A DNA stretch of 13,617 nt from Acidimicrobiales bacterium. Lineage in GTDB: Bacteria; Actinomycetota; Acidimicrobiia; Acidimicrobiales; Iamiaceae. Positions 1 to 5,841 of the stretch are shown in pieces. The stretch lies in the NCBI GenBank assembly GCA_020439605.1, contig JAGQSI010000019.1, positions 1-13,617 of the forward strand, in the 5' to 3' direction. The translations under genes and the position numbers were made by a program. The notes below the pieces were generated by a model. It saw only the letters and a program-made list of their open reading frames with translations. It was not told the DNA's origin and did no database searches. Each line of letters starts with the position of its first letter. Position 1 is the first letter of the stretch.

Positions 1-732
1 GACCGCCCACGGCACCGTTTCTGGATCTCCTGGGCCGTTTGAGAGAAACACACCGTGAGGATTGAGGCTCATCACCTCCTCTGCTGTTGTTCTTGCCGGC
101 ACAACCTCTACGGTCCCGAGCCCACCAAGATGGCGAAGGATCGTGGTCTTGATGCCAAAGTCATAGGCAACAATGCGCAGCGGACCCTCGCCGACGCTGT
201 ATCGCTCAGGAGTGGTTACCTGACTCACCAGGTCTACCCCTGCGGTTCCTGGCTCGGCGCGCGCTGCTTCGAGAAGCGAAGCCTCATCAACCTTGGTTCC
301 ATTGGGGGCCTCACCTACGATCCCGAAAGCGCCGGGCATCGCCCCGCTGTCTCTGATGTGGCGGGTGAGGCGGCGGGTGTCTATTCCACCGATACCCGCG
401 ATCGCGTGACGTACAAGCCAGCCGTCTAGATCCTCATCAGCACGCCAGTTTGATCTACGGCGAGCAAGATCTCGGACAATCACACCACGACAGTGCGGGC
501 GCTTGGCCTCGTTATCGGTTGGATTGACCCCGTAGTTACCGATATGGGGATAGGTGAAGGTGATGATCTGACCGGCGTAGGAGGGATCGGAAAGAACCTC
601 TTGGTATCCAGAGAGCACGGTGTTGAACACAACCTCGCCGGTGGCGATGCCCCCATCGGCAACGGCGCCGAGTGCTTCACCCTCGAACACGGTTCCGTCG
701 CTGAGCACGAGTAGAGCTTCTCTAACGCTCAC
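1..732 (-). CDS. carA: Carbamoyl-phosphate synthase small (glutaminase) chain, 5' part
   Basis: CarA hydrolyses glutamine and passes ammonia to CarB, making carbamoyl phosphate for pyrimidine and arginine synthesis in the cytoplasm. The 244 visible codons hold the whole N-terminal small-chain domain ([20 protein letters not shown] near residue 33, then [41 protein letters not shown]) and the beginning of the class I glutaminase domain ([25 protein letters not shown]). The Cys-His-Glu triad lies beyond the left edge, so the gene is cut by the window and not broken. The start is GTG at 732-730. It overlaps the TGA of a 27-codon leader ORF as GTGA, with GGGGGA eight bases upstream. carA is split from pyrC by an opposing dehydrogenase gene and has its own PyrR-type leader. 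Family assignment is firm; translational coupling to the leader peptide is inferred. Confidence 0.96.
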   Translation of the reverse strand, partial: MSVREALLVLSDGTVFEGEALGAVADGGIATGEVVFNTVLSGYQEVLSDPSYAGQIITFTYPHIGNYGVNPTDNEAKRPHCRGVIVRDLARRRSNWRADEDLDGWLVRHAIAGIGGIDTRRLTRHIRDSGAMPGAFGIVGEAPNGTKVDEASLLEAARAEPGTAGVDLVSQVTTPERYSVGEGPLRIVAYDFGIKTTILRHLGGLGTVEVVPARTTAEEVMSLNPHGVFLSNGPGDPETVPWAV

Positions 733-812
733 TTGGCTGTCCCCCTATTGGAACTCTGGGCAAAAAGAAAGCCCCCGTTTGGGGGCCCCAGCGCAACAGT
801 GGATTGTGTCAT
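729..812 (-). CDS. carA leader peptide (27 aa) spanning the attenuator hairpin
   Basis: This short ORF begins with ATG at 812-810 and ends with TGA at 731-729, overlapping the carA GTG by four bases. It has a good Shine-Dalgarno, AGGAG at 823-819, six bases before the ATG; two bases of it belong to the 3' foot of the PyrR-binding loop. The peptide starts MTQSTVALG, continues PPNGG at residues 10-14 and ends NRGTAK. The five PPNGG codons are the GC hairpin of the attenuator, and the next codons (TTT CTT TTT) are its U-tract. PyrR itself carries PPYGG at exactly residues 10-14. No function is likely for the peptide as such; I infer that the act of translating it controls the hairpin and reloads ribosomes at carA. 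Translation is not proven by sequence alone. Confidence 0.7.
   Translation of the reverse strand: MTQSTVALGPPNGGFLFAQSSNRGTAK
762..786 (-). terminator. Intrinsic terminator / attenuator in the carA leader
   Basis: Read on the minus strand, GCCCCC (786-781), loop AAAC, GGGGGC (776-771) forms a six-pair all-GC stem followed directly by TTTCTTTTT (770-762). This is the classic form of an intrinsic terminator. It lies between the PyrR-binding loop and the carA start, as an attenuator should, and inside the leader peptide frame (codons 10-17). Confidence 0.85.
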
Positions 813-821
813 CGCGATCTC

Positions 822-860
822 CTGTCCGTGTGAGCCTCACTGGACCCACTTCACGGTCAG
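822..860 (-). promoter_or_regulatory. PyrR-binding RNA loop of the carA leader
   Basis: The 39-nt element folds as a lower stem CTG-A-CCGTG with CACGG-A-CAG (eight pairs around an A-A mismatch), a 5'-side AAG bulge, a four-pair upper stem TGGG/CTCA and the ten-base loop TCCAGTGAGG. The loop with its flanking stem bases closely matches the known PyrR recognition sequence (UCCAGAGAGGCU type). The same element lies before pyrR at 4644-4682. In the PyrR family, binding is enhanced by UMP. Here the 3' foot touches the leader peptide ribosome site, so binding should hide it. Confidence 0.92.
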
Positions 861-866
861 ACGTGG

Positions 867-872
867 AGGTTA
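867..872 (-). promoter_or_regulatory. Candidate -10 box of the carA leader promoter
   Basis: TAACCT on the minus strand fits the actinobacterial TANNNT -10 pattern and ends six bases before the PyrR loop. The pyrR leader has TAGTTT at exactly the same distance. Transcription would start at or just before the first base of the loop. No convincing -35 box was seen. Confidence 0.45.
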
Positions 873-930
873 CCACCGCAAGGCGAGGTGCTCCACACTG
901 CAACCTCCGCCAAACCAGGAGCTAGCGCTG

Positions 931-936
931 TACGGT
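931..936 (+). promoter_or_regulatory. Candidate -10 box for the dehydrogenase gene (leaderless start)
   Basis: TACGGT fits TANNNT and lies six bases before the ATG at 943, the spacing expected if the transcript begins at the start codon. No Shine-Dalgarno lies at a useful distance (the nearest AGGAG is at 917-921, more than 20 bases upstream), which supports a leaderless transcript. It is divergent to the carA promoter. Confidence 0.35.
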
Positions 937-942
937 CTTGGT

Positions 943-1758
943 ATGGCCCTACCTACTCCCTCCGCAGATACCACTGCTCTAGTCACCGGCGCCTCCTCAG
1001 GCATTGGTGTGGAACTTGCCCGTCAGCTCGCCGCACGCGGCCATGGGGTAACGCTGGTGGCGCGCAGGGCCGACAAGTTGGAGGAGTTGGCAACCGAGCT
1101 TCGTTCTGTGGGTGTGCGAGCCGAGGTGATTGGCGCTGATCTATCCGATCGCTCTCAACGCGCCGAGCTACCAGAGCGCGTTGGTGAGCTCGACCTGAAC
1201 GTTTCGATTCTCGCGAACAATGCAGGACTGTCCACCTTTGGGTCTGTGGCCTCGGCGGATCCTGACGCAGAAATGAACATGGTCGAGGTAAACGTCACGG
1301 CGTTGGTGGATCTCACCACCCGGTTCCTCCCCGCAATGGTTCAACGTGGTTCAGGAGCAATCCTCAACGTTGCATCAACCGCTTCCTTCCAGCCTCTGCC
1401 GGGCCAGGCCGGATACGCAGCAACCAAGGCCTTCGTCCTGTCGTACACAAGATCGCTCGGTGGCGAGCTTCGTGGAACCGGCGTGAGTGCCACAGCTCTA
1501 TGTCCCGGCCCGGTACACACCGGTTTCGCTGATGCCGCAGGGATCTCAGCTGATGAGGCCGAAGGGTCCCTGCCCAGCTTCATGTGGGAGACGGCGCAGG
1601 CCGTAGCCAAGTGCGGCTTGGACGCACTGGAGAAGGGACACCCGGTGGCCATCCCCGGCCCGGCCAACCGCGTAGCAGCAATGGCCGCGCACCTGACGCC
1701 CAAACAGCTCTTGGTACCAATTCTCGCGAGCCGTCACCCTGGCCTGAAGCGTGACTGA
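943..1758 (+). CDS. Short-chain dehydrogenase/reductase (SDR), NAD(P)-dependent
   Basis: The 271-residue protein is a classical SDR with a Rossmann fold. It has the TGASSGIG cofactor loop at residues 15-22, an ARR after strand two (40-42) that suggests NADPH preference, NNAG at 92-95, catalytic Ser145 (NVAS), and Tyr158 with Lys162 in YAATK. After the active site comes the usual CPGPVHTGF segment. The sequence resembles the DltE/YqjQ-like branch of short-chain reductases, but the substrate cannot be read from it. The open frame extends upstream to 733, but those codons overlap the carA leader on the other strand and look non-protein, so ATG 943 is chosen; the SDR fold begins within 12 residues of it. 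It is the only clear plus-strand gene, divergent from carA and convergent with pyrC (32 bases apart). No role in pyrimidine synthesis is implied. Confidence 0.93.
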   Translation: MALPTPSADTTALVTGASSGIGVELARQLAARGHGVTLVARRADKLEELATELRSVGVRAEVIGADLSDRSQRAELPERVGELDLNVSILANNAGLSTFGSVASADPDAEMNMVEVNVTALVDLTTRFLPAMVQRGSGAILNVASTASFQPLPGQAGYAATKAFVLSYTRSLGGELRGTGVSATALCPGPVHTGFADAAGISADEAEGSLPSFMWETAQAVAKCGLDALEKGHPVAIPGPANRVAAMAAHLTPKQLLVPILASRHPGLKRD

Positions 1759-1790
1759 TCGTTCACAGCACCGAGGCGGAGCCACTGAGC

Positions 1791-3074
1791 TCACCGCTGG
1801 GCTTCACCACTAATCACTACCGGTTCACCGAACAACAACGTGTGGCGTACCTTGCCACGCAGTTCGCGACCTTCGTAGGGAGTGTTGGTGGAGCGGCTGG
1901 CCATATCTGATCCACGCACCGTCCATCGGTATTCAGGATCGAATACCGCGATGTTGGCCGGCTCCCCCGTTGCTATTGGGCGACCATGTTGGTCTCCGAT
2001 ACCCACCACCGCTGCTGGACGCCACGACAAAGCGGCGATGATCTGTTCGATCGGCAGTTGCAGCTCCGTGAGACACAACGCCAGTGCAGTCTCAAGGCCC
2101 AACATCCCCGGAGGCGCTTGGTCAAAGGGCAGTTCCTTTGTCTCGGCGGCATGAGGAGCATGATCTGTGGCAATGATCCCAATCGCACCATCCGCCAAGC
2201 CTGCCTTGACCGCGGCTACATCTTCAGCGGTACGCAGCGGCGGGTTCACCTTGAACACCGGGTCATAGCTGGCACACTGCGCGTGGGTGAGCGTGAAGTG
2301 ATGTGTTGTGGCCTCGGCGGTAACGGCCAGGCCCGCAGCGATTGCTTCACGAATCATCGCAACCGAACGCGCCGTGCTCATGTGTTGGAAGTGAACACGG
2401 GCACCGGTGAGACGAGCCAGTGCGATATCGCGCATCACCATGAGCTCTTCGGCTTCGGCTGGCTGTCCGGCGATACCAAGACGAGCGGACCACTCCCCTT
2501 CGTGCATGTGTCCGCCACCACAAAGTGCGTCGTCCTCACAATGCTGAGCGAGCACAACACCCAGACCTACCGAGTACTCCATCGCACGACGCATCAAGGC
2601 GTTGTCCTGCACACCGGCACCATCGTCGGTGAACAAGCGCACGCCAAGCGCGGCCATCTCAGCCATCGGGGCCAACTGCTCCCCGGCTCGATCAACCGTG
2701 ATTGCTCCAGACACATGAACGTCACAAGGAGCAACCCGGCCAAGTTCTTGAACCTGTCTCACTACCGCAGCCGAATCGATAGCTGGCGTTGTGTTGGGCA
2801 TTGCCACGATCGCGCTGTAGCCGCCCAGCGCTGCGCCGCGGGCTCCCGTCTCAACCGTTTCTGCTTCTTCTTTGCCCGGCTCGCGCAGATGGGAGTGGAT
2901 ATCTACGAAGCCGGGAGAGACGATGCAGCCAGCAGCGTCAAGTGTGCGATCTGCACTGAGATCTTCCCCAACTGCGGCGATCCGGCCATCGACAACTACT
3001 ACATCTGCATCTCGTTGACCGGTTGAGTCAACGATGTGACCGCCCTTGATAACTACAGAGTGGGTGTTGGTCAC
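1791..3074 (-). CDS. pyrC: Dihydroorotase (class I)
   Basis: This enzyme cyclises carbamoyl-aspartate to dihydroorotate, the third step of pyrimidine synthesis. The protein has 427 residues, normal for class I bacterial dihydroorotases. Visible metal-site and substrate motifs are DIHSHLREPG (His60 and His62), RLFTDDG, AQHCED, VHFQHMSTA, NPPLR and IIATDHAPH, followed by the C-terminal composite segment (GRELRGKVRHTLLFGEPV). The frame is open to 3107, but the GTG at 3074-3072 is a better start. AGGAG lies seven bases upstream inside the end of pyrB, only one base separates this GTG from the pyrB stop, and the conserved strand (VVIKGGHIVD) begins six residues in. It is the last gene of pyrR-pyrB-pyrC and ends 32 bases from the opposing SDR gene. 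No hairpin terminator was seen in that gap. Confidence 0.96.
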   Translation of the reverse strand: MTNTHSVVIKGGHIVDSTGQRDADVVVVDGRIAAVGEDLSADRTLDAAGCIVSPGFVDIHSHLREPGKEEAETVETGARGAALGGYSAIVAMPNTTPAIDSAAVVRQVQELGRVAPCDVHVSGAITVDRAGEQLAPMAEMAALGVRLFTDDGAGVQDNALMRRAMEYSVGLGVVLAQHCEDDALCGGGHMHEGEWSARLGIAGQPAEAEELMVMRDIALARLTGARVHFQHMSTARSVAMIREAIAAGLAVTAEATTHHFTLTHAQCASYDPVFKVNPPLRTAEDVAAVKAGLADGAIGIIATDHAPHAAETKELPFDQAPPGMLGLETALALCLTELQLPIEQIIAALSWRPAAVVGIGDQHGRPIATGEPANIAVFDPEYRWTVRGSDMASRSTNTPYEGRELRGKVRHTLLFGEPVVISGEAQR

Positions 3075-3075
3075 T

Positions 3076-4062
3076 TCATTTCTCCTGATCGCTGGTTTCG
3101 GAAGCATTGGTCAAGGTGCCTGCAGGCGACGGCAGTTCAGCGCCGGAACCAAGCAGTAGGTAGAGAACCGCCATACGCACGGACACCCCGTTGCGTACCT
3201 GATCCAAGATGACCGAGCGTGGCAGGTCAGCTACCTCTGCTGAGATCTCTACCCCTCGGTTCATGGGACCTGGGTGCATGACGAGCGCGTCATCTTTCAG
3301 CAGTTCCACTCTCTGGTTGGTGAGACCATAGGTGGCCGTGTATTCACGAAGCGATGGCACCAGTGCCTCGGTCATTCGTTCGCGCTGCATACGAAGCAAG
3401 TACATGACATCGACGCTTGGAACAACTGCGTCCAGGTCATGGCTCACAGTGACCGGCCATCCATCGAGGTTTGGCGGCAACAAGGTGGGCGGAGCAACCA
3501 GCACAACCTCTGCGCCCATAGCGGTGAATGCGGTGACATCTGAGCGAGCAACTCGGCTGTGTTTGATATCGCCGACAATTGCTATGCGCCTGCCTTCCAA
3601 CCCTCCGAGATGTTCACGGATCGTGTAGCAGTCGAGTAGGGCCTGGGTGGGGTGTTGATGCCAACCATCGCCGGCGTTGACCACCGACGCATCCACCCAC
3701 TGAGCGATTCTGTGCGGGGCACCCGCAGAGGAGTGACGCACAACTATCGCATCTATACCCATGGCCTCGATCGTCTTGGCTGTGTCTCTCAGGGACTCGC
3801 CCTTCTTGACCGAGGACGAACTGACCGAGAAGTTCATGGTGTCTGCGGAGAGACGTTTGGCAGCCGTCTCAAAAGAGAGACGAGTTCTGGTTGAGTCTTC
3901 ATAGAACAACCAAGCAATTGTCTTGCCTCGAAGTGCAGGCACTTTTGGGATCTGGCGTTGAGAGACCTCGACAAAAGAATCCGTGAGACGCATCACTGTC
4001 TCGATTCCTTCTCGTCCGCCGAGATCATCGATGTCTAGGAGGTGACGTGACGTGGCGCTCAT
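3076..4062 (-). CDS. pyrB: Aspartate carbamoyltransferase catalytic subunit
   Basis: PyrB transfers the carbamoyl group from carbamoyl phosphate to aspartate, the committed step of pyrimidine synthesis. The 328 residues show the carbamoyl-phosphate site STRTRLSFE (57-65), the SVKKGES loop (84-90), VVRHSSAGAP (107-116) and HPTQALLD (137-144) in the first domain, and the aspartate-domain MHPGPMNRGVEIS motif near the C-terminus. Length and motif order are normal for the catalytic chain. The ATG at 4062-4060 overlaps the pyrR stop as ATGA, so translation is probably coupled. No pyrI regulatory subunit is present here, as is usual outside enterics; control probably comes from PyrR at the operon leader. 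Confidence 0.97.
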   Translation of the reverse strand: MSATSRHLLDIDDLGGREGIETVMRLTDSFVEVSQRQIPKVPALRGKTIAWLFYEDSTRTRLSFETAAKRLSADTMNFSVSSSSVKKGESLRDTAKTIEAMGIDAIVVRHSSAGAPHRIAQWVDASVVNAGDGWHQHPTQALLDCYTIREHLGGLEGRRIAIVGDIKHSRVARSDVTAFTAMGAEVVLVAPPTLLPPNLDGWPVTVSHDLDAVVPSVDVMYLLRMQRERMTEALVPSLREYTATYGLTNQRVELLKDDALVMHPGPMNRGVEISAEVADLPRSVILDQVRNGVSVRMAVLYLLLGSGAELPSPAGTLTNASETSDQEK

Positions 4063-4628
4063 CGGACCATCTCACCGAGGTCTACGCCGTCATCGGTCAC
4101 GTCCACCACTTCGTCTCGCCGGGTCGGCAGATTTTTACCGACATAATCCGGCCGGATCGGCAACTCGCGGTGGCCCCGATCAACCATTACCGCCAACTGC
4201 ACAGCACGTGGGCGCCCGTAATCGCTCAGGGCGTTGAGAGCCGCACGAATAGTTCTGCCGGTAAAGAGCACATCATCACACAACACCACCGTCTGGCCGT
4301 CGAGAGACCAGGGAATATCGGTTACCGCTTCAGGCAGCACTGGCCTCAAGCCGATGTCGTCACGATAGAAGGCTACGTCGAGGGTCCCAACCGGGAGTTC
4401 TTCTCGGGGTTCGATACCCACTAGAGCCTTGGCGAGCGAGTGCGAAAGTGCGACTCCACCGGTTTGAAGACCGATCAGAATCAGTCCATCGAGACCATGG
4501 TTGGCCTCGATTATCTCGTGGGCCATTCTCCACACTGCACGTTGGATGTCCTCGCCATCCATTACCCGGGTACGGGGCGCGAAAACGCCCCCGTATGGGG
4601 GCGCTTGGCGTCTCTCACGTTCGGCCAT
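4059..4628 (-). CDS. pyrR: PyrR, pyrimidine operon RNA-binding regulator / uracil phosphoribosyltransferase
   Basis: PyrR binds pyr leader RNA when UMP is high and lowers expression; many members also make UMP from uracil and PRPP. In the 189 residues the type I phosphoribosyltransferase core is clear: AHEIIEANHG (36-45), LIGLQTGGV (51-59), the PRPP loop VVLCDDVLFTGRTIRAAL (114-131) and the RGHRELPIRPDYVGKNLPT segment (151-169). The first about 20 residues precede the conserved core and include PPYGG at 10-14, encoded by a GC hairpin. The ATG at 4628 is preferred because AAGGAG lies nine bases upstream, whereas the alternative Met23 has no ribosome site and would cut the first core strand. 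Mycobacterial PyrR proteins, as I recall, also carry an N-terminal extension. It is the first gene of pyrR-pyrB-pyrC and overlaps pyrB by four bases. Confidence 0.95.
   Translation of the reverse strand: MAERERRQAPPYGGVFAPRTRVMDGEDIQRAVWRMAHEIIEANHGLDGLILIGLQTGGVALSHSLAKALVGIEPREELPVGTLDVAFYRDDIGLRPVLPEAVTDIPWSLDGQTVVLCDDVLFTGRTIRAALNALSDYGRPRAVQLAVMVDRGHRELPIRPDYVGKNLPTRRDEVVDVTDDGVDLGEMVR
4582..4603 (-). terminator. Terminator-like hairpin inside the 5' end of pyrR
   Basis: On the minus strand CGCCCCC (4603-4597), loop ATAC, GGGGGCG (4592-4586) makes a seven-pair GC stem followed by TTTT (4585-4582). It falls on codons 9-15 of pyrR, downstream of the PyrR-binding loop. The U-tract is short (TTTTCG), so it may terminate weakly without help. 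The carA leader has a near-identical hairpin at the same codon position. Confidence 0.6.
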
Positions 4629-4643
4629 TTTGGGCCTCTCCTT

Positions 4644-4682
4644 CTGTCCGTACGAGCCTCACTGGACCCGCTTGACGGTCAG
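4644..4682 (-). promoter_or_regulatory. PyrR-binding RNA loop of the pyrR operon leader
   Basis: This 39-nt element has the same layout as the one before carA: CTG-A-CCGT paired with ACGG-A-CAG, an AAG bulge, an upper stem CGGG/CTCG and the loop TCCAGTGAGG. Relative to the carA copy, one upper-stem pair changes from U-A to C-G, a compensatory change that supports the fold. One lower-stem pair is a C-U mismatch here. The strong Shine-Dalgarno of pyrR (AAGGAG, 4643-4638) starts at the next base, so bound PyrR should block translation of its own gene and the operon. Confidence 0.92.
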
Positions 4683-4688
4683 ATCTCG

Positions 4689-4694
4689 AAACTA
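4689..4694 (-). promoter_or_regulatory. Candidate -10 box of the pyrR operon promoter
   Basis: TAGTTT on the minus strand fits TANNNT and ends six bases before the PyrR loop, matching the carA leader exactly. It lies in the short gap after nusB, so the pyr operon would have its own transcript starting almost at the loop. No clear -35 box was recognised. Confidence 0.45.
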
Positions 4695-4729
4695 TCAGCT
4701 TCTGCTAGGCGTCGCGTCAGGCGAGCGCG

Positions 4730-5242
4730 CTATCTGAGTTTCTTGGCTATTGCCGAGAGCATCCCGTTGACGAAGGTGCCCGAATCGTCAGTCGAATAGC
4801 GCTTGGCGAGCTCTACCGCCTCGGAGATGCATGCTCCAACCGGTACATCGGTGTGACCCAGTTCGAACGCCGACATCCGCAGCAGTGCGCGATCCAACGC
4901 AGGCATGCGCTCAAGGGGCCAACGATGAGAGCACGAGGAGATCAATTCGTCGAGATCTTCAAGGTGGTCACTTACACCGACCACCAGAAATCTGGCGAAC
5001 TCCACCGGGGCGAGCGCGACATCATCAAGAACTGCGGCTAGCGGCAGAAGGGATTTCTGTTCGGCTTCATAAAGGAGGCTGAGAGCTCGTTCACGAGCCT
5101 CACGGCGAGTGCCGATCCCATCGAAACCCGAGGTTTTCGGTTCCGGCTGGGGCTCTTCTAGTTCCTCTATGGCTTCGACCACATCGCCGTCGTCGAGTTG
5201 CAGTTCTGGAGGAAGCAGAGTTGGGTCTATCGGATCTGGCAC
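4730..5242 (-). CDS. nusB: Transcription antitermination factor NusB
   Basis: NusB pairs with NusE (ribosomal protein S10) on boxA RNA to protect rRNA transcripts from premature termination. The helical NusB core begins at about residue 43 (TRREARERALSLLYEAEQ) and runs to the end. It includes ERMPALDRALLRMSAFEL, the PVGACISEAVELAKRY segment and the terminal GTFVNGMLSAIAKKL, all typical. The preceding about 40 residues are acidic and Pro/Glu-rich (for example EELEEPQPEP) and are not part of the usual fold. The frame is open to 5293, inside efp. The GTG at 5242-5240, ten bases past the efp stop, is the first sensible start and gives 170 residues; a shorter start is possible. There is a 101-base gap before pyrR that holds the pyr promoter and PyrR loop. 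Confidence 0.9.
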   Translation of the reverse strand: MPDPIDPTLLPPELQLDDGDVVEAIEELEEPQPEPKTSGFDGIGTRREARERALSLLYEAEQKSLLPLAAVLDDVALAPVEFARFLVVGVSDHLEDLDELISSCSHRWPLERMPALDRALLRMSAFELGHTDVPVGACISEAVELAKRYSTDDSGTFVNGMLSAIAKKLR

Positions 5243-5252
5243 AGCGAGAGCC

Positions 5253-5813
5253 CTAGGCCCGTGTGATGTACTCGCCGGTGCGAGTATCCACACGCAGCTT
5301 GTCGCCGATGTTTACGAACAGCGGCACCTGAATGACCTTGCCGGTCTCAAGCGTGGCCGGCTTACGTGCACCAGAGACACGATCTCCTTGGATTCCGGGC
5401 TCTGTTTCGGCCACGGTGAGCTCAACTGCCGCAGGAAGATCCACGCCCACGATCTCGTCGCCATACATCTGCAAGATGGCGCTGTCTGACTCACGCAGAT
5501 AGCTAGCGGCATCGCCTAGCGCTACGGGAGACACATTTAGTTGCTCGTAGCTCTCTGCGTCCATGAACACATAGTCCGTACCGTCGTTGTAGAGGTACTG
5601 CATGTCTCGCTTGTCGATCTTGGCCTGCTCAACCTTTTCGCCGGCACGGAAGGTCTTGTCGAGCTGGGACCCGGTCCTGACGTTGCGAAGCGTGGTGCGA
5701 ACAAAGGCGCCGCCCTTACCGGGCTTTACATGTTGAAACTCGACTACCTGATAGAGCCCTTCGGGAAGGTTGAGGCTCATTCCGTTCTTGAGGTCGTTAG
5801 TCGTGATTGCCAT
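5253..5813 (-). CDS. efp: Translation elongation factor P
   Basis: EF-P binds between the ribosomal P and E sites and rescues ribosomes stalled on polyproline stretches. The 186 residues are the standard length, with an N-terminal KOW-like domain followed by two OB domains. The tip loop HVKPGKGGAF (28-37) places Lys33 at the position that contacts the CCA end of the tRNA; it is the short Gly-Lys-Gly loop. The C-terminal domain ends with the characteristic GDKLRVDTRTGEYITRA. The ATG has GGAG eight bases upstream (CGGAGAAACGCA). It sits between the aminopeptidase gene and nusB in the order pepP-efp-nusB, which is common in Gram-positive bacteria. A link to the Pro-Pro codons at the pyrR and carA leaders is a speculation recorded among the findings. 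Confidence 0.98.
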   Translation of the reverse strand: MAITTNDLKNGMSLNLPEGLYQVVEFQHVKPGKGGAFVRTTLRNVRTGSQLDKTFRAGEKVEQAKIDKRDMQYLYNDGTDYVFMDAESYEQLNVSPVALGDAASYLRESDSAILQMYGDEIVGVDLPAAVELTVAETEPGIQGDRVSGARKPATLETGKVIQVPLFVNIGDKLRVDTRTGEYITRA

Positions 5814-5841
5814 TGCGTTTCTCCGGCATTAGTTGGTGTGT

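Noticed and set aside
55..429. Plus-strand open frame of 124 codons
   Set aside because: It is opposite the clear carA coding sequence and has no recognisable domain.
822..860. Conserved antiterminator pairing between the PyrR loop and the terminator arm
   Set aside because: GGGUCC can pair with GGGCCC in the carA leader, but no equivalent pairing was found in the pyrR leader, so it is not supported as a shared mechanism.
733..942. Upstream in-frame extension of the SDR gene
   Set aside because: It reads backwards through the carA leader peptide, terminator and PyrR loop, and the residues do not resemble an SDR N-terminus.
1759..1790. Terminator between the convergent SDR and pyrC genes
   Set aside because: No stable GC stem with a U-tract was found on either strand in these 32 bases.
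1986..3026. Long plus-strand open frame (346 codons) opposite pyrC
   Set aside because: pyrC has every dihydroorotase motif on the minus strand; this frame shows no domain and is a shadow of it.
4560..4562. Met23 of PyrR as the start, leaving the hairpin untranslated
   Set aside because: It has no Shine-Dalgarno and would cut the first conserved strand, whereas the ATG at 4628 has a strong one.
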